Origin: Thermomonas brevis
Lineage (GTDB): Bacteria > Pseudomonadota > Gammaproteobacteria > Xanthomonadales > Xanthomonadaceae
Length of the DNA: 64,000 bases
NCBI RefSeq assembly: GCF_014395425.1
Contig: NZ_CP060711.1
Coordinates: forward strand, 1,054,001-1,118,000
Direction of reading: 5' to 3'
Positions 41,635-51,536 of this stretch are shown piece by piece; the stretch's first letter is position 1, and every line of letters begins with the position of its first letter. A program made the position numbers and the translations under genes. Under the pieces are notes generated by a model. That model worked only from the letters and a program-made list of their open reading frames with translations, searched no databases and had not been told where the DNA came from.

Positions 41635-43263
41635 ATGCGCAATCGCGATCACATCGTCCTGGTCGGCCCGATGGGCTCGGGCAAGAGCACGCTCGGCCGC
41701 GCGCTGGCGGCGCGGCTGGGGCTGGGCTTCATCGACGTGGACGAACGCATCGTCGCGGAGGCGGGCCGCAGCATCGCCGAGCTGTTCGCGAGCGAAGGCG
41801 AGGCCGGTTTCCGCGCCCGCGAAGCGCGGACTTTGGCGCAGGCGCTGGGCGAGGCCGCCGCGGTGGTTGCCACCGGCGGCGGCGCGGTGCTGGCGGAGGC
41901 GAACCGGGCGGCGATGCGCGGCGCGGGCCGGGTGGTCTATCTGCGGGTGGACGCCGACGCGCAGCTCGCGCGGCTGCAGGGCGACAGCACACGCCCGCTG
42001 CTGCAGGGCGAAGACCGCGCGCGCACGCTGGCGGCGCTGCAGGCCACCCGCGAGCCGCTGTACCGCGCCGCCGCGCACCTGCTGTTCGACACAACGCAAT
42101 TCGCGCCGGACGCCGCCGCCGCGGCGCTGGCGGAACGGCTTCGCACTCTTCGGGACGACGCGGACATGAGCGACACGCTGCACACGGTCGAGGTCGGTGG
42201 CGCCACGCCCTACCGCATCCACATCGGCCCCGGCCTGCTGGACGACGGCGCGCTGCTGGCGCGGACGCTGCGCGGCCGGCACGCGCTGATCGTCAGCGAC
42301 GGCAACGTCGCGCCGCTGTACGCCGATCGCGTGGAAGCCGCGCTGCGCGCCGCCAAGCCCGAGCTGCGCATCGCCCGCCACGTCGTGGCCGCCGGCGAAG
42401 CGGAGAAGACGCTGGCAAATTTCGGCGGCGTGATCGACGCGCTGGCCGCGCTCGGCGCCACCCGCGACGCCTGCGTGTTCGCGCTGGGCGGCGGCGTGAC
42501 CGGCGACATGGCCGGCTTCGCCGCGGCCTGCTGGATGCGCAGCATCGACTGCGTGCAGCTGCCGACCACGCTGCTGGCGATGGTGGATTCCTCGGTCGGC
42601 GGCAAGACCGCGGTGGACATCCCGCAGGGCAAGAACCTGGTCGGCGCGTTCCACCCGCCGCGCGCGGTGATCGCCGACACCGCCGCGCTGCGCACGCTGC
42701 CGCCGCGCGAGTTGCGCGCCGGGCTGGCCGAAGTGATCAAGTACGGCGCGATCGTCGACGCCGACTTCCTGCATTGGCTGGATGCGCACTGCGATGCCCT
42801 GCTGGCCGGCGACGACGCCGCGCTGGCCGAGGCCATCGCCCGCAGCTGCGCGCACAAGGCGGCGATCACCGAGCGCGATCCGTTCGAGCACGGGGAGCGC
42901 GCGCTGCTCAATCTCGGCCATACCTTCGGCCACGCCATCGAGGCCGAGCAGGGCTACGCCGACGGCCTCAACCACGGCGAAGCGGTGGCGGTCGGCATGC
43001 TGCTGGCGGCGCGGCTGTCGGCCACGCTGGGCCTGGCCTCGTGGGGCGACGCCGAGGCGTTGCGCGCGCTGCTGCTGCGCTTCGGCCTGCCGGTGGACAT
43101 TCCGGACGGGCTCGCGCCCGAGGCGCTGCTGGCGCGGATGCGGCTGGACAAGAAGGCGCAGGCCAGCGGGCTGCGTTTCATTCTTTGGAATGGGCCCGGC
43201 GCGGCCAAGGTGGTGGCCGACGTCGACGAGGCCGCGGTGCTGGCGGTGCTGCGCGGCGGCTAG
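41635..43263 (+). CDS. aroKB: Shikimate kinase / 3-dehydroquinate synthase fusion
   Basis: 542 codons in one frame with no stop between the two enzymes. Residues 1-177 are AroK (Walker [10 protein letters not shown], then [20 protein letters not shown] and VVATGGGAV). Residues about 178-542 are AroB ([44 protein letters not shown], and [16 protein letters not shown] with zinc ligands). An internal ATG at 42166 matches the normal AroB start, so separate AroB could also be made, but no Shine-Dalgarno site precedes it. The two are normally adjacent separate genes; they act in the same pathway (chorismate synthesis). Confidence 0.93.
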   Translation: MRNRDHIVLVGPMGSGKSTLGRALAARLGLGFIDVDERIVAEAGRSIAELFASEGEAGFRAREARTLAQALGEAAAVVATGGGAVLAEANRAAMRGAGRVVYLRVDADAQLARLQGDSTRPLLQGEDRARTLAALQATREPLYRAAAHLLFDTTQFAPDAAAAALAERLRTLRDDADMSDTLHTVEVGGATPYRIHIGPGLLDDGALLARTLRGRHALIVSDGNVAPLYADRVEAALRAAKPELRIARHVVAAGEAEKTLANFGGVIDALAALGATRDACVFALGGGVTGDMAGFAAACWMRSIDCVQLPTTLLAMVDSSVGGKTAVDIPQGKNLVGAFHPPRAVIADTAALRTLPPRELRAGLAEVIKYGAIVDADFLHWLDAHCDALLAGDDAALAEAIARSCAHKAAITERDPFEHGERALLNLGHTFGHAIEAEQGYADGLNHGEAVAVGMLLAARLSATLGLASWGDAEALRALLLRFGLPVDIPDGLAPEALLARMRLDKKAQASGLRFILWNGPGAAKVVADVDEAAVLAVLRGG

Positions 43264-43943
43264 TTCGCCTCGTCCGCGGCGCTGCCGTGGTGGCCGAGTC
43301 CGAGGCCCATGCCCATCCCGGCGCCCATCCCGCCGGCGCCGCCCATCCCGCCGCCCCCCTTTCCACCATTGCCGCCTTCGCCTCCGGTCCGGCCACCGCC
43401 CTTGCCGCCGCCGCTGGCGATCGCGCGCAGCGGCCCCTGTTCGGGAATCGCCACCCCGGCCGGCACCGGCTCCAGGTCCAGCGCGCCGCGGATGAAGGTG
43501 CGCAGCGACACCACCAGCGCCGCGGTCTGCACCGGCCGCCCGGCCGCCATGTCGGCGGCGGCCTGCGCAGCCAGGCGCACCTGCTCCTCGGTGCCCAGCA
43601 GGATCACGTCCGACAGCGCCGCCTCCACCGCGTCGCGGATGCGCCGACCGCGCTCCGACGCCGCATCGTCCAGCGCCTGACCCGCTTCCGCCGCACGCCG
43701 GCGCAGCTCGCGCAGGTGCGTGGGGTCCACATGGAGATCGCCGGTGAACGAGCCGCCCAGCGTCTTGTAGGCGGCGATCAGGGTCTTCAGGCGCTCGTTG
43801 ATCTGGCGGTTCTCGCGCTGCTGGCGGCGCTGGATGGTCTGCATCGCCAGCAGGCGGATGCCGACCGCCACCAGCGACACCAGCACCAGCCCCACCAGCG
43901 TGCTGAGCAGGGCGTCCCAGGAACTGAAATCGAGATTGCGCAT
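43260..43943 (-). CDS. Hypothetical membrane-anchored protein with Gly/Met-rich tail
   Basis: 227 residues from ATG 43943 (an upstream reading to 43979 lacks support). One N-terminal helix ([22 protein letters not shown]) is followed by a helical, probably coiled region ([31 protein letters not shown]). Last comes a low-complexity C-terminus of about 45 residues made of glycine, methionine and few charges ([11 protein letters not shown], then [16 protein letters not shown]). It overlaps the aroKB stop by 4 bases, tail to tail. Not recognised. Confidence 0.65.
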   Translation of the reverse strand: MRNLDFSSWDALLSTLVGLVLVSLVAVGIRLLAMQTIQRRQQRENRQINERLKTLIAAYKTLGGSFTGDLHVDPTHLRELRRRAAEAGQALDDAASERGRRIRDAVEAALSDVILLGTEEQVRLAAQAAADMAAGRPVQTAALVVSLRTFIRGALDLEPVPAGVAIPEQGPLRAIASGGGKGGGRTGGEGGNGGKGGGGMGGAGGMGAGMGMGLGLGHHGSAADEAN

Positions 43944-44024
43944 CGGGCTTTCCGTAGCGTGGCGGCGTCGGCCAAGCATACGGCCCGGCGCGTGCGCGCC
44001 CCGTCGCCTTTACAATGCGGCCCC

Positions 44025-44279
44025 ATGCGCCTCCTGCTGCAACAACGCCCCGACGGCCGCGAAGCCCCCCGCTTCGTCCAGCTCCAGCTCCAGCCCGACC
44101 TGCTGGGCGGCTGGGAGCTGCTGCGCGAAACCGGCCAGACCGGCGGCCGCAGCACGCTGCGCCGGGAGCTGTACGGCGACCAGGCCAGCGCGATCGCCGC
44201 GCTGGAAGCGGCGCGCGACGCACAGCTCAAGCGCGGCTTCCAGCTGGTGTTCGCACAAGGTGCGGATGCGCCGAAATAA
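44025..44279 (+). CDS. WGR-domain protein
   Basis: 84 residues from ATG 44025 covering a single WGR domain. The pattern is LQLQPDLLGGWELLRETGQTGGRSTLRRELYGDQASAIAALEAARDAQLKRGF, in which GGWELLRETGQTGG corresponds to the W-G-R core. Such domains occur in PARP and bacterial MolR-like proteins and are thought to bind nucleic acid. Here it stands alone. The gene is 112 bases before hemE, separated by a REP palindrome. Confidence 0.85.
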   Translation: MRLLLQQRPDGREAPRFVQLQLQPDLLGGWELLRETGQTGGRSTLRRELYGDQASAIAALEAARDAQLKRGFQLVFAQGADAPK

Positions 44280-44288
44280 CTCATAACC

Positions 44289-44371
44289 GTCATTCCCGCG
44301 AAGGCGGGAATCCAGCTTTTGATCTTCGCGACAAAAACACAAAGCTGGATTCCCGCCTTCGCGGGAATGAC
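44289..44371. repeat. REPIN-like double palindrome upstream of hemE
   Basis: Perfect 31-bp inverted arms (44289-44319 and 44341-44371) are separated by 21 bases. Each arm contains its own hairpin, attcccgc-gaag-gcgggaat. The element ends 20 bases before the hemE start codon, so it lies in the hemE leader if the promoter is upstream. The single unit at 35596-35625 is related. Confidence 0.9.
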
Positions 44372-44391
44372 GAGCGAACCGGAGAACCCCC

Positions 44392-45468
44392 TTGTCCACG
44401 CCCCTCAAGAACGACCCTGCTTTCAACAGCAGATTCCTGCGCGCGCTGCGCCGCGAACCCGTGGACGCAACGCCGGTCTGGCTGATGCGCCAAGCGGGCC
44501 GCTATCTGCCGGAATACCGCGCCACCCGCGCCAAGGCCGGCAGCTTCCTGGCGATGGCCAAGAATCCGGAGCTGGCCTGCGAGGTCACGCTGCAGCCGCT
44601 GCGCCGCTTCCCGCTGGACGCCGCGATCCTGTTCTCCGACATCCTCACCGTGCCCGACGCGATGGGCCTGGGCCTGTATTTCGCCGAGGGCGAGGGCCCG
44701 AAGTTCGAGCGCCCGGTGCGCAGCGTCGCCGACATCGAAAAGCTCGCAGTGCCGGACATGGAAACCGAGCTGCGCTACGTGATGGACGCGGTGCGCACCA
44801 TCCGCCGCGAGCTGGACGGCAGCGTGCCGCTGATCGGCTTCTCCGGCAGCCCGTGGACGCTGGCCTGCTACATGGTGGAAGGCGGCGGCAGCGACAACTA
44901 CGGCAAGGTCAAGGCGCTGGCGCTGAACGAGCCGGCGGCGATGCACAAGCTGCTGAACGTGGTCACCGACGCCGTGATCGCCTACCTGTCCGCGCAGCGC
45001 GCGGCCGGCGCACAGGCGCTGCAGGTGTTCGACACCTGGGGCGGCACGCTGTCGCCGGCGATGTACCGCGAATTCTCGCTGCCCTACCTGACCCGCATCG
45101 CCCGCGAGCTGAAGCGCGACGGCGCGCCGCTGATCCTGTTCGGCAAGGGCAACGCGCCGCACCTGGAAGCGCTGGCCGACAGCGGCGCGACCGCCTTGGG
45201 CGTGGACTGGACGGTGACGCTTGAAGACGCCGTGCGCCGCACCGGCGGCAAGGTGGCGCTGCAGGGCAACCTCGACCCGGCGATGCTGTACGGCAGCCCC
45301 GATGCGGTGCGCGCGCAGGTGCGCAACGTGCTGGACAGCTACCGCGACGGCAACGGCGGCAGCCGCGAGGGCCACGTGTTCAACCTCGGCCACGGGATGT
45401 CGCCGGACATGAACCTGGAGCACGTCGCGGTGCTGGTGGACGAGGTGCATCGCTACAGCGCGCGGTGA
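44392..45468 (+). CDS. hemE: Uroporphyrinogen decarboxylase
   Basis: 358 residues. TTG 44392 is chosen because GGAGA lies 7-11 bases upstream and the chain begins at the usual N-terminus. Signatures: [56 protein letters not shown], and [20 protein letters not shown] near the end. It decarboxylates uroporphyrinogen III to coproporphyrinogen III in haem synthesis (cytoplasm). It is followed, after 49 bases, by the convergent M23 peptidase gene. Confidence 0.97.
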   Translation: MSTPLKNDPAFNSRFLRALRREPVDATPVWLMRQAGRYLPEYRATRAKAGSFLAMAKNPELACEVTLQPLRRFPLDAAILFSDILTVPDAMGLGLYFAEGEGPKFERPVRSVADIEKLAVPDMETELRYVMDAVRTIRRELDGSVPLIGFSGSPWTLACYMVEGGGSDNYGKVKALALNEPAAMHKLLNVVTDAVIAYLSAQRAAGAQALQVFDTWGGTLSPAMYREFSLPYLTRIARELKRDGAPLILFGKGNAPHLEALADSGATALGVDWTVTLEDAVRRTGGKVALQGNLDPAMLYGSPDAVRAQVRNVLDSYRDGNGGSREGHVFNLGHGMSPDMNLEHVAVLVDEVHRYSAR

Positions 45469-45517
45469 CGGTTGCGGGTTGCGGCGCCATTCCCGGCTTC
45501 GCAACAAACGGATCCGA

Positions 45518-46621
45518 TCACGGCGCGGCGCCGCGCACCACGTCGCCACTGTCCACCGGCCCGTCGAACGGCGCGCTCCAGCCGTCGCCGGTGCGCAGCC
45601 GCACGTTCTCGAAATACGCCGGCAACCCCTCCTCGAAGCCCGCGCCCGACTGCAACTGGTAGTGCAGGTGCACGAGGAAGGCGTCGCCCGACATGCCCAT
45701 CGCGCCGATCTGCGCGCCCCGCGCGACGCGCTGGCCCGGCTTCACCGCCACGCTGCCCTGGCGCATGTGCGCAAGCAGGCTGTATTCGCCGTTGCCGTGG
45801 TCGATCAGCACGTAGTTGCCGAGGAACAGGGTGAGGTCCTGCATCAGCGCGTCGCGGCCGAACGCCGGCGGCGCGCCCTTGCGATTGTCCGCCATGCCGT
45901 CGCGCGCCGCGCGCACCACGCCGTCGCCGGGCGCGAACACTGGTGCGCCGTAGCCGAACCAGTCCTCGGGCGCGGCGCCGTCGTTGCGGTACAGCCGGCC
46001 CTGCGCGTCGGCCACCACAAAGTCGTGCGCGTAGCGCATGAAATTGCCGGTGATGCCGAAGTGCGTGGTCATGCCGCCGGTGACGTCGAGGCGGCGATGG
46101 TGGGCGTAGAAATCGTGGCCGTCGTGGACGAACGCCTCGCCGCGCAGCGGCAGCGACAGCCGCGTGCGCGGCACGAATGCGCGCGGCTGCAGGTCGATGA
46201 CGCTGCGCTGTTCCGGCCCGTCCTCGCCCGCCGCAAACACCGCCTCGACGCGGATGCGGTCCAGCGCCGCATCGGCGTCGAAGCGCGCGAACGGGTTGAA
46301 CACGACGAGTTTCCCGTGCGCCGGCAAGGCGCGGTTCGGCACGGTCGCAATGCCCATCGTGGCGCCGTCGCCGTTGCGGTCGAGCCGGCGCTGGCCGATG
46401 AAGCGGCCGGCGCGGTCGAAGCGGGTCAATTGCAATTCGACCAGCTCCAGCGGCGCATCGCCCGGGTTCTCGAACAGCAGGTCGAAGTTGAGCTGCTGGC
46501 CGTCGCGCAGGCGCTCGACCAGCGGCTGCGCCGGCAGCGCGCGTACGGTGGGCGTCGCGGCGACGGCATGGCCGCACAGCGACAGGACGGCGAACAGGAA
46601 CGGCAACAGGCGGGAACGCAT
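45518..46621 (-). CDS. M23-family metallopeptidase, exported
   Basis: 367 residues from ATG 46621 with a signal peptide (LLPFLFAVLSLCGHAVAA). About 150 residues of beta-type linker precede the peptidase domain, which shows GNFMRYAHDFVVAD (first H and D ligands) and VHLHYQLQSG (HxH). GDGVVRAARDG is the usual strand between them. Such enzymes cut peptidoglycan cross-bridges in the periplasm or remodel outside proteins; the substrate here is unknown. It is encoded 58 bases downstream of the hybrid sensor kinase gene. Confidence 0.88.
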   Translation of the reverse strand: MRSRLLPFLFAVLSLCGHAVAATPTVRALPAQPLVERLRDGQQLNFDLLFENPGDAPLELVELQLTRFDRAGRFIGQRRLDRNGDGATMGIATVPNRALPAHGKLVVFNPFARFDADAALDRIRVEAVFAAGEDGPEQRSVIDLQPRAFVPRTRLSLPLRGEAFVHDGHDFYAHHRRLDVTGGMTTHFGITGNFMRYAHDFVVADAQGRLYRNDGAAPEDWFGYGAPVFAPGDGVVRAARDGMADNRKGAPPAFGRDALMQDLTLFLGNYVLIDHGNGEYSLLAHMRQGSVAVKPGQRVARGAQIGAMGMSGDAFLVHLHYQLQSGAGFEEGLPAYFENVRLRTGDGWSAPFDGPVDSGDVVRGAAP

Positions 46622-46679
46622 CGCGGCAAATCCGAAGGGAGTTGCGCAACGGATACGGGCGACACGTCCGCGGTTGCAG

Positions 46680-49600
46680 TCAGCGCCGCAGCGCCGCGGC
46701 CAGCGCCTCCGCCAACTGCGCGCCGGTGACGGGCTTGCGCAGGAAGGCGTCGAAACCGTCCGCGCGCGCCTGCGTTTCCGCTTCCGCGTCGGAACGCGCG
46801 GTGACCGCGAGCAGCGGCGCGCGGAACCCCTGCGCACGCAGCATCCGCGCCAGCGCCAGCCCGTCCACGCCCGGCAGGTCGAGGTCGAGCAGCGCGGCGT
46901 CGAACTGCCGCGCGGCGATTTCCGACAGCGCCGCCAGCCCGTGCGCGACATGCGTCACCGCGTGCCCCTGTTCGCGCAGCAAACCGCGCATCACCTCGGC
47001 CACGATCGGATCGTCCTCGACCAGCAGCAGGCGCAGCGCGTCCGTGCCGGAGGCCGGCGCTTCCGGCATCGCCGGCTTCGCCGGAACTTCCGCATGCGCC
47101 AGCGGCAGTTCGACGACGAAGCGGGTGCCGCGCCCCGGCTCGCTGTCCACCGCGATGCGCCCGCCCATCGCAGCCGCCAGTTCCTGCGAAATCGCAAGAC
47201 CGAGCCCGCTGCCGCCGTAGCGCGAAGCGGTGCGCGCGCCGTCGGCCTGCTCGAAGCGCCGGAACAGCCGCGACTGCTGCTCGCGATTGAGGCCCGGCCC
47301 GGTGTCGGCCACCACGAAGCGCACGCCCTGCGGCGCGAGCGCTTCGGCCTCCAGCGAGACGTGCCCGTTCTCGGTGAACTTGATCGCGTTGCCGAGCAGG
47401 TTGAGCAGGATCTGCTGCACGCGGGTGCGGTCGCCGTGCAGGCCGATCGGCGCGTCCGCCGCCAGCCCATCGACGAACACCAGCCCCTTGCGTTCCGCCA
47501 CCGGCGCCATCAGCCCGGCCACTTCGTCCAGCAGCGGGCGCAGGGCGAAGTCGGCGTTCGCCAGTTCCAGCTTGCCGGCCTCGATGCGGGCCAGGTCCAG
47601 CGCGTCGTTGACCAGCCGCAACAGGTGTTCGCCGGCGCGGTGGATGGCATCGACCTGGCCGCGCTGCCGCTCGTCGAGGCGGCTGCCGCGCAGCAGTTCG
47701 CTCATGCCCAGCACGCCGGTCATCGGCGTGCGCACTTCGTGGCCCAGCGTGGCGAGAAAGCGCGACTTCGCTTCCGACGCCTGCTCGGCCAGCGCACGCT
47801 TGTGTTCGGCCAATTGCCAGGCGTGGCTGCGCCGCAGCCGCGCGCGGTAGGCCAGCGCGATGGCGGCGAGCGCCAGCGCCGCGAGCAGCGCGAATCCCGC
47901 CAGCGCCCACCAGGTGCGCCACCACGGCGGCGGCACCGCGAAGACCATGCGCTGCTCGCGGGCGGCATTGCCAGCGGCTTCGCGCGCGCGGACGCGCAGG
48001 ACGTAGCGGCCGGGCGCAAGGCCAGTGAAGCTGCGGTCGCCGCTGGCGCCGAGCGCGACCCAGTCGCGGTCGAAGCCGTCGAGCTTCGACCAGTAGCGGT
48101 TCGAGGCGGGATCGTCGAAGGCGAGCAGGCGCGCGCCGACGCGGAACTCGCGGTCGTCGCGCCCAAGTGCCAGCGCCGCGCCCAGCGGCAGGTCCTGCCA
48201 GCCGCCGTTGCGGCGCACCGAGGCGCGATCGAAGCGCAACGGGGGCAATGCGGGCGGCGGCTCGGTCGCCGCGGTATCGACCAGCAGCAGGCTGCCGTCC
48301 GCCGCGGCCGCCGCCAGCACGCCCTGCGCGCTCATCGCCAGCGCGCGGTCCTGGTATTCCTGGCTGCCGCTGTCGTCCTGCGCGCCGTGCCGGCGCAGCA
48401 CGCGCGTCCGCGGGTCCCAGCGCAGCAGCCCGCGCGAGGTGCTGATCCAGACGCGGTGGCGGGCGTCCACGCGCAGGCCCGCCGCGCCGAGCGCGGGCAT
48501 ACCCTGCGCGGCGTCGATGCGCGCCTCCCTCGTCCATTGCCCATCGCGGCGGCGGTACTGCTCCAGCCCGGGCTGGCGCTGCAGCCACAGCAGGTCCGGC
48601 CCGTCGAAGGCAAACGCATAGACGCGTCCGTCGCCCAGCGCGGGCAATGCGCGGAAGCGGTTCGCGGCCGGGTCGAGCACGGCCACGCCTTCGCTGCTTG
48701 CCACCCACACGCCGCCATCGGGCGACAGCGCCAGCGCCTCAATGTCGGCGCCGCCCAGACCACTGGCGTCGCCGGCCGGGAAATCGCGCAGCACGCGGCC
48801 GCTGGAGACGTCGCGCTGCTGCACGCCGCCGCCGGGCGCGGCCAGCCACAGGCTGCCGTCGTCGGCGATTTGCAATTGGTCGATCTGCCCGGCCGGCGCC
48901 GCATCCTGCGCGTCCTTCGGACTCCATTCGTCGATGACGCCGTTGGTGCCGATGCGCATCAATCCGGAGCGATGGCCGAGCCACAGCCGGCCGTCGCGAT
49001 CCTCGGCGATGGACAGCGGCTTCACGCTGCGCAGCCGGTCCAGACTGGCCTCGTCCAGCGATTCGACGCTGCCGTCCGCGTGCAGCCGCTCCACCACGCC
49101 GTTGAAGCCGCCCAGCCAGAAGCCGCCGTCGCGCGCGGGCGCCAGCGCCCGGTACAGCGCGCCCTGCAGGCCGTCCTGCGGGCCGTCGAGCCGGGCCAGC
49201 TGCCGCCAGCCCGAATGCAGGTAGCCCAGGCCGAGGCCGGCCACCGGTACCCACAGCGCGCCGTCCGGCTGCCGCAGCAGGGTCAGCAGCACGCGCGGGA
49301 TGGCCGGCCCGCCGGTGTGCACCGGCGCGGGCGCTTCGCTGCCGTGCTGCCGCCACAGGCCGCGCTGGCTGGCGATCCAGTGGCCGCCGTCAAGGTCGGA
49401 GGCGATCGCCATCATCGCGTTGGGCCGGTGGAACATCGGCGACCAGTCCGGCTGCGCCCAGCGCCCGTCGCGGTTGCGCCAGACCCCCAGCGAACTGCCC
49501 ACCCACAGCCCGTCGGCCTGCGCGGTGAGCGAATAGATCAGCGGCGCTTCCTCGGCGCCGGGCAGCGCCACCGGCACGAACGCATCGCCGCGCAGCTGCG

Positions 49601-50183
49601 CCACGCCGTCGGTGGTGCCCGCCCACAGCGCGCCGCGCGCATCCACGGCCAGCGCCAGCACGGTGTCCGATGGCAGCCCGTCCGCCTGCGTGTAATGGCG
49701 CATCCGGCCGGAGGCGTCGACGCGGGCCAGCCCGCCCTCGAACATGCCCAGCCAGACCGCGTCGCCCTGTCGCGCCATCGCCCACACGTCATCGCCGGCC
49801 AGTTCGGGATGGGTGGCCTTGCGGTAACGGACGAAGCGCTGCCGGCGCGCGTCCAGCACGCTGACGCCCTCGCCCTCCACCGCGACCCACAGCCGGTTGC
49901 CGGCGTCCACCAGCAGCGCCTGCACGTTGTTGCCGGGCAGGCCGTCGGGCCGGGCCGGGTCGTAGCGCCAGACCCGCATGCCCACGCCGTCGTAGCGCGC
50001 CAGGCCGTCGGCGGTGCCGATCCACAGATAGCCGTCGGCGTCGCGCGCCAGCGCCTTGATCTCGGTCGAAGGCAGGCCCTGCGCGGTGCCGACGATGCGG
50101 AAACGCGGGCGCTCGGGCACCCCCGCCAGCGCGCAGGCGCAGGCCAGCCACAGCAGCAGCACGAACCGGAATCGATGCGTCAT
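46680..50183 (-). CDS. Hybrid sensor histidine kinase with periplasmic propeller
   Basis: 1167 residues from ATG 50183. A signal anchor (FVLLLWLACACALAG) is followed by repeated propeller blades of about 40 residues (Reg_prop type, e.g. DADGYLWIGTADGLARYDG and GALWAGTTDGVAQL), then a Y_Y_Y-type domain (WSKLDGFDRDWVALGASGDRSFTGLAPGRY) and a membrane helix at about 740-760. Cytoplasmic HisKA (GHEVRTPMTG), HATPase (NLLGNAIKFT, DTGPGL, GSGLGLA) and a REC domain (LLVEDD, ALLDLDLPGVDG, FLRKP) follow. It senses an unknown periplasmic signal. Confidence 0.92.
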   Translation of the reverse strand: MTHRFRFVLLLWLACACALAGVPERPRFRIVGTAQGLPSTEIKALARDADGYLWIGTADGLARYDGVGMRVWRYDPARPDGLPGNNVQALLVDAGNRLWVAVEGEGVSVLDARRQRFVRYRKATHPELAGDDVWAMARQGDAVWLGMFEGGLARVDASGRMRHYTQADGLPSDTVLALAVDARGALWAGTTDGVAQLRGDAFVPVALPGAEEAPLIYSLTAQADGLWVGSSLGVWRNRDGRWAQPDWSPMFHRPNAMMAIASDLDGGHWIASQRGLWRQHGSEAPAPVHTGGPAIPRVLLTLLRQPDGALWVPVAGLGLGYLHSGWRQLARLDGPQDGLQGALYRALAPARDGGFWLGGFNGVVERLHADGSVESLDEASLDRLRSVKPLSIAEDRDGRLWLGHRSGLMRIGTNGVIDEWSPKDAQDAAPAGQIDQLQIADDGSLWLAAPGGGVQQRDVSSGRVLRDFPAGDASGLGGADIEALALSPDGGVWVASSEGVAVLDPAANRFRALPALGDGRVYAFAFDGPDLLWLQRQPGLEQYRRRDGQWTREARIDAAQGMPALGAAGLRVDARHRVWISTSRGLLRWDPRTRVLRRHGAQDDSGSQEYQDRALAMSAQGVLAAAAADGSLLLVDTAATEPPPALPPLRFDRASVRRNGGWQDLPLGAALALGRDDREFRVGARLLAFDDPASNRYWSKLDGFDRDWVALGASGDRSFTGLAPGRYVLRVRAREAAGNAAREQRMVFAVPPPWWRTWWALAGFALLAALALAAIALAYRARLRRSHAWQLAEHKRALAEQASEAKSRFLATLGHEVRTPMTGVLGMSELLRGSRLDERQRGQVDAIHRAGEHLLRLVNDALDLARIEAGKLELANADFALRPLLDEVAGLMAPVAERKGLVFVDGLAADAPIGLHGDRTRVQQILLNLLGNAIKFTENGHVSLEAEALAPQGVRFVVADTGPGLNREQQSRLFRRFEQADGARTASRYGGSGLGLAISQELAAAMGGRIAVDSEPGRGTRFVVELPLAHAEVPAKPAMPEAPASGTDALRLLLVEDDPIVAEVMRGLLREQGHAVTHVAHGLAALSEIAARQFDAALLDLDLPGVDGLALARMLRAQGFRAPLLAVTARSDAEAETQARADGFDAFLRKPVTGAQLAEALAAALRR

Positions 50184-50297
50184 GTCCCCTCCCCGGCCGC
50201 CGATGCTGGCAACGCTACGTTGCAGTTGCAAGCACGCCATGCCGCGCGCGCGCCGCCTAGAATCCCCGCATCCCCTTCGACGCCGAGGCGATCCGCG

Positions 50298-50882
50298 ATG
50301 CCGACCCCATTCCCGCGCACCGACTGGTCCGCGCTGAGCAAGGCGCTGCACTGGCTGATCGCCGCGCTGATCCTGGCGATGGCGTGGATCGGCCTGACCA
50401 TGGGCGACATGCCCAACGGGCCGGACAAGATCGCCACCTACGCGCTGCACAAGTCGATCGGCCTGAGCATCTTCGCGCTGGCGGCGCTGCGGCTGGGCTG
50501 GCGGCTGTATGCGGGCGCGCCGGCGCCGGTGACGGGCACGCCGCGCTGGCAGGAGCGCATCGCCAGCGCGACCCACGTGGCGCTGTACGTGTTGCTGCTG
50601 GCGCTGCCGCTGACCGGCTGGCTGCTGAACTCCGCCGCGGGCTTTCCGCTGCAATGGTTCGGGCTGTTCAACCTGCCGTCGATCGCGGCGCGCGACGAGG
50701 CGCTGCATACCTTGGCCGTGCAGACGCACGAAGCATTGTTCTGGGCGCTGGCCGTGCTGGTGGTGATGCACGCGGCGGCCGCGCTCTACCACCACCTGTT
50801 CCTGGGCGATGCCACCCTCGCCCGCATGCTGCCGCGCGGCTGGCTGCGCGCGCCCGCCAACGACACTCCGGAGACCCCCTGA
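50298..50882 (+). CDS. Cytochrome b561 family protein
   Basis: 194 residues from ATG 50298. Four membrane helices with histidine ligands in ALHWLIAALILAMAWIG, LHKSIGLSIFALAALRL, THVALYVLLLALPLTGWL and LHTLAVQTHEALFWALAVLVVMHAAAALYHHL fit a di-haem cytochrome b561. The protein moves electrons across the inner membrane, often to YceI-linked quinones. Its TGA overlaps the yceI ATG, a widely conserved cytochrome b561-YceI pair. Divergent from the sensor kinase. Confidence 0.93.
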   Translation: MPTPFPRTDWSALSKALHWLIAALILAMAWIGLTMGDMPNGPDKIATYALHKSIGLSIFALAALRLGWRLYAGAPAPVTGTPRWQERIASATHVALYVLLLALPLTGWLLNSAAGFPLQWFGLFNLPSIAARDEALHTLAVQTHEALFWALAVLVVMHAAAALYHHLFLGDATLARMLPRGWLRAPANDTPETP

Positions 50883-51427
50883 TGCGCAAGCTGCTGCTGC
50901 CGGCCCTGCTGACCCTGTCCACGCCCGCCCTCGCCGCCGATTACGTGCAGGCGCCCGGTTCGACGCTGGCGTTCGCCGGCAAGTACCAGGGCGAGGTGTT
51001 CGTCGGCCGCTTCCCCGACTTTTCGACCAGGCTGTCGTTCGATCCGCAGCAGCTGGACGCATCGCGCCTGGAAGTGAGCATCCCGCTGGCCACCGCCACC
51101 ACCCGCAACGCGGAGTACGACGGCGAGCTGCGCGGCGCCTCGTTCTTCGATTCGGCGAAGTTCCCGCAGGCCAGCTTCGTGGCGACCAAATTCCGCACGC
51201 TGGGCGGCAACCGCTACGCTGCCGACGGCACGCTGACCCTGCGCGGCGTCGGCAAGCCGGTGACGCTGACGTTCGAATGGACGCCGGGCGCGAAGCCCGT
51301 GCTGTTCGGCCGCGCCGCGGTGCAGCGGCTGGACTTCGACGTGGGCGGCGGACAGTGGGCGGACACCAAGCTGATCCCGAACGCGATCGCGGTCAGCACG
51401 CGGGTGGTGTTCGAACCGGCGCCGTAG
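50882..51427 (+). CDS. YceI-family polyisoprenoid-binding protein
   Basis: 181 residues with a signal peptide (LLPALLTLSTPALAA). The lipocalin-like YceI pattern is present: STLAFAGKYQGEVFVGRFPDFSTRLSFDPQQLDASRLEVSIPLATATTRN, then FFDSAKFPQASFVATKF and LTLRGVGKPVTLTFEW. Solved family members hold a polyisoprenoid or ubiquinone in the periplasm. It is translationally coupled to the cytochrome b561 gene, so a joint electron-transfer role is likely. Confidence 0.93.
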   Translation: MRKLLLPALLTLSTPALAADYVQAPGSTLAFAGKYQGEVFVGRFPDFSTRLSFDPQQLDASRLEVSIPLATATTRNAEYDGELRGASFFDSAKFPQASFVATKFRTLGGNRYAADGTLTLRGVGKPVTLTFEWTPGAKPVLFGRAAVQRLDFDVGGGQWADTKLIPNAIAVSTRVVFEPAP

Positions 51428-51431
51428 CTTT

Positions 51432-51522
51432 TTTGACGCGGATCGGAGCGGATGACACGGATCAGAAGCAATGCGGAGATGGACTTGCTCTATCCGCGCC
51501 ATCCGCTCTGATCCGCGTCAAA
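51432..51522. repeat. Large imperfect inverted repeat after yceI
   Basis: The 22-base arms 51432-51453 and 51501-51522 are complementary with one mismatch (gacgcggatcggagcg against cgctctgatccgcgtc). The 47-base centre can pair partly. It lies between the convergent yceI and glutaredoxin-like genes and could act as a bidirectional terminator, although a T run is present only on the left side. Confidence 0.75.
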
Positions 51523-51536
51523 CGCTGTTTGGCCGC

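Noticed and set aside
41584..44223. Long minus-strand frame opposite aroKB
   Set aside because: Shadow of the aroK-aroB fusion and the glycine-rich gene; no domain recognisable.
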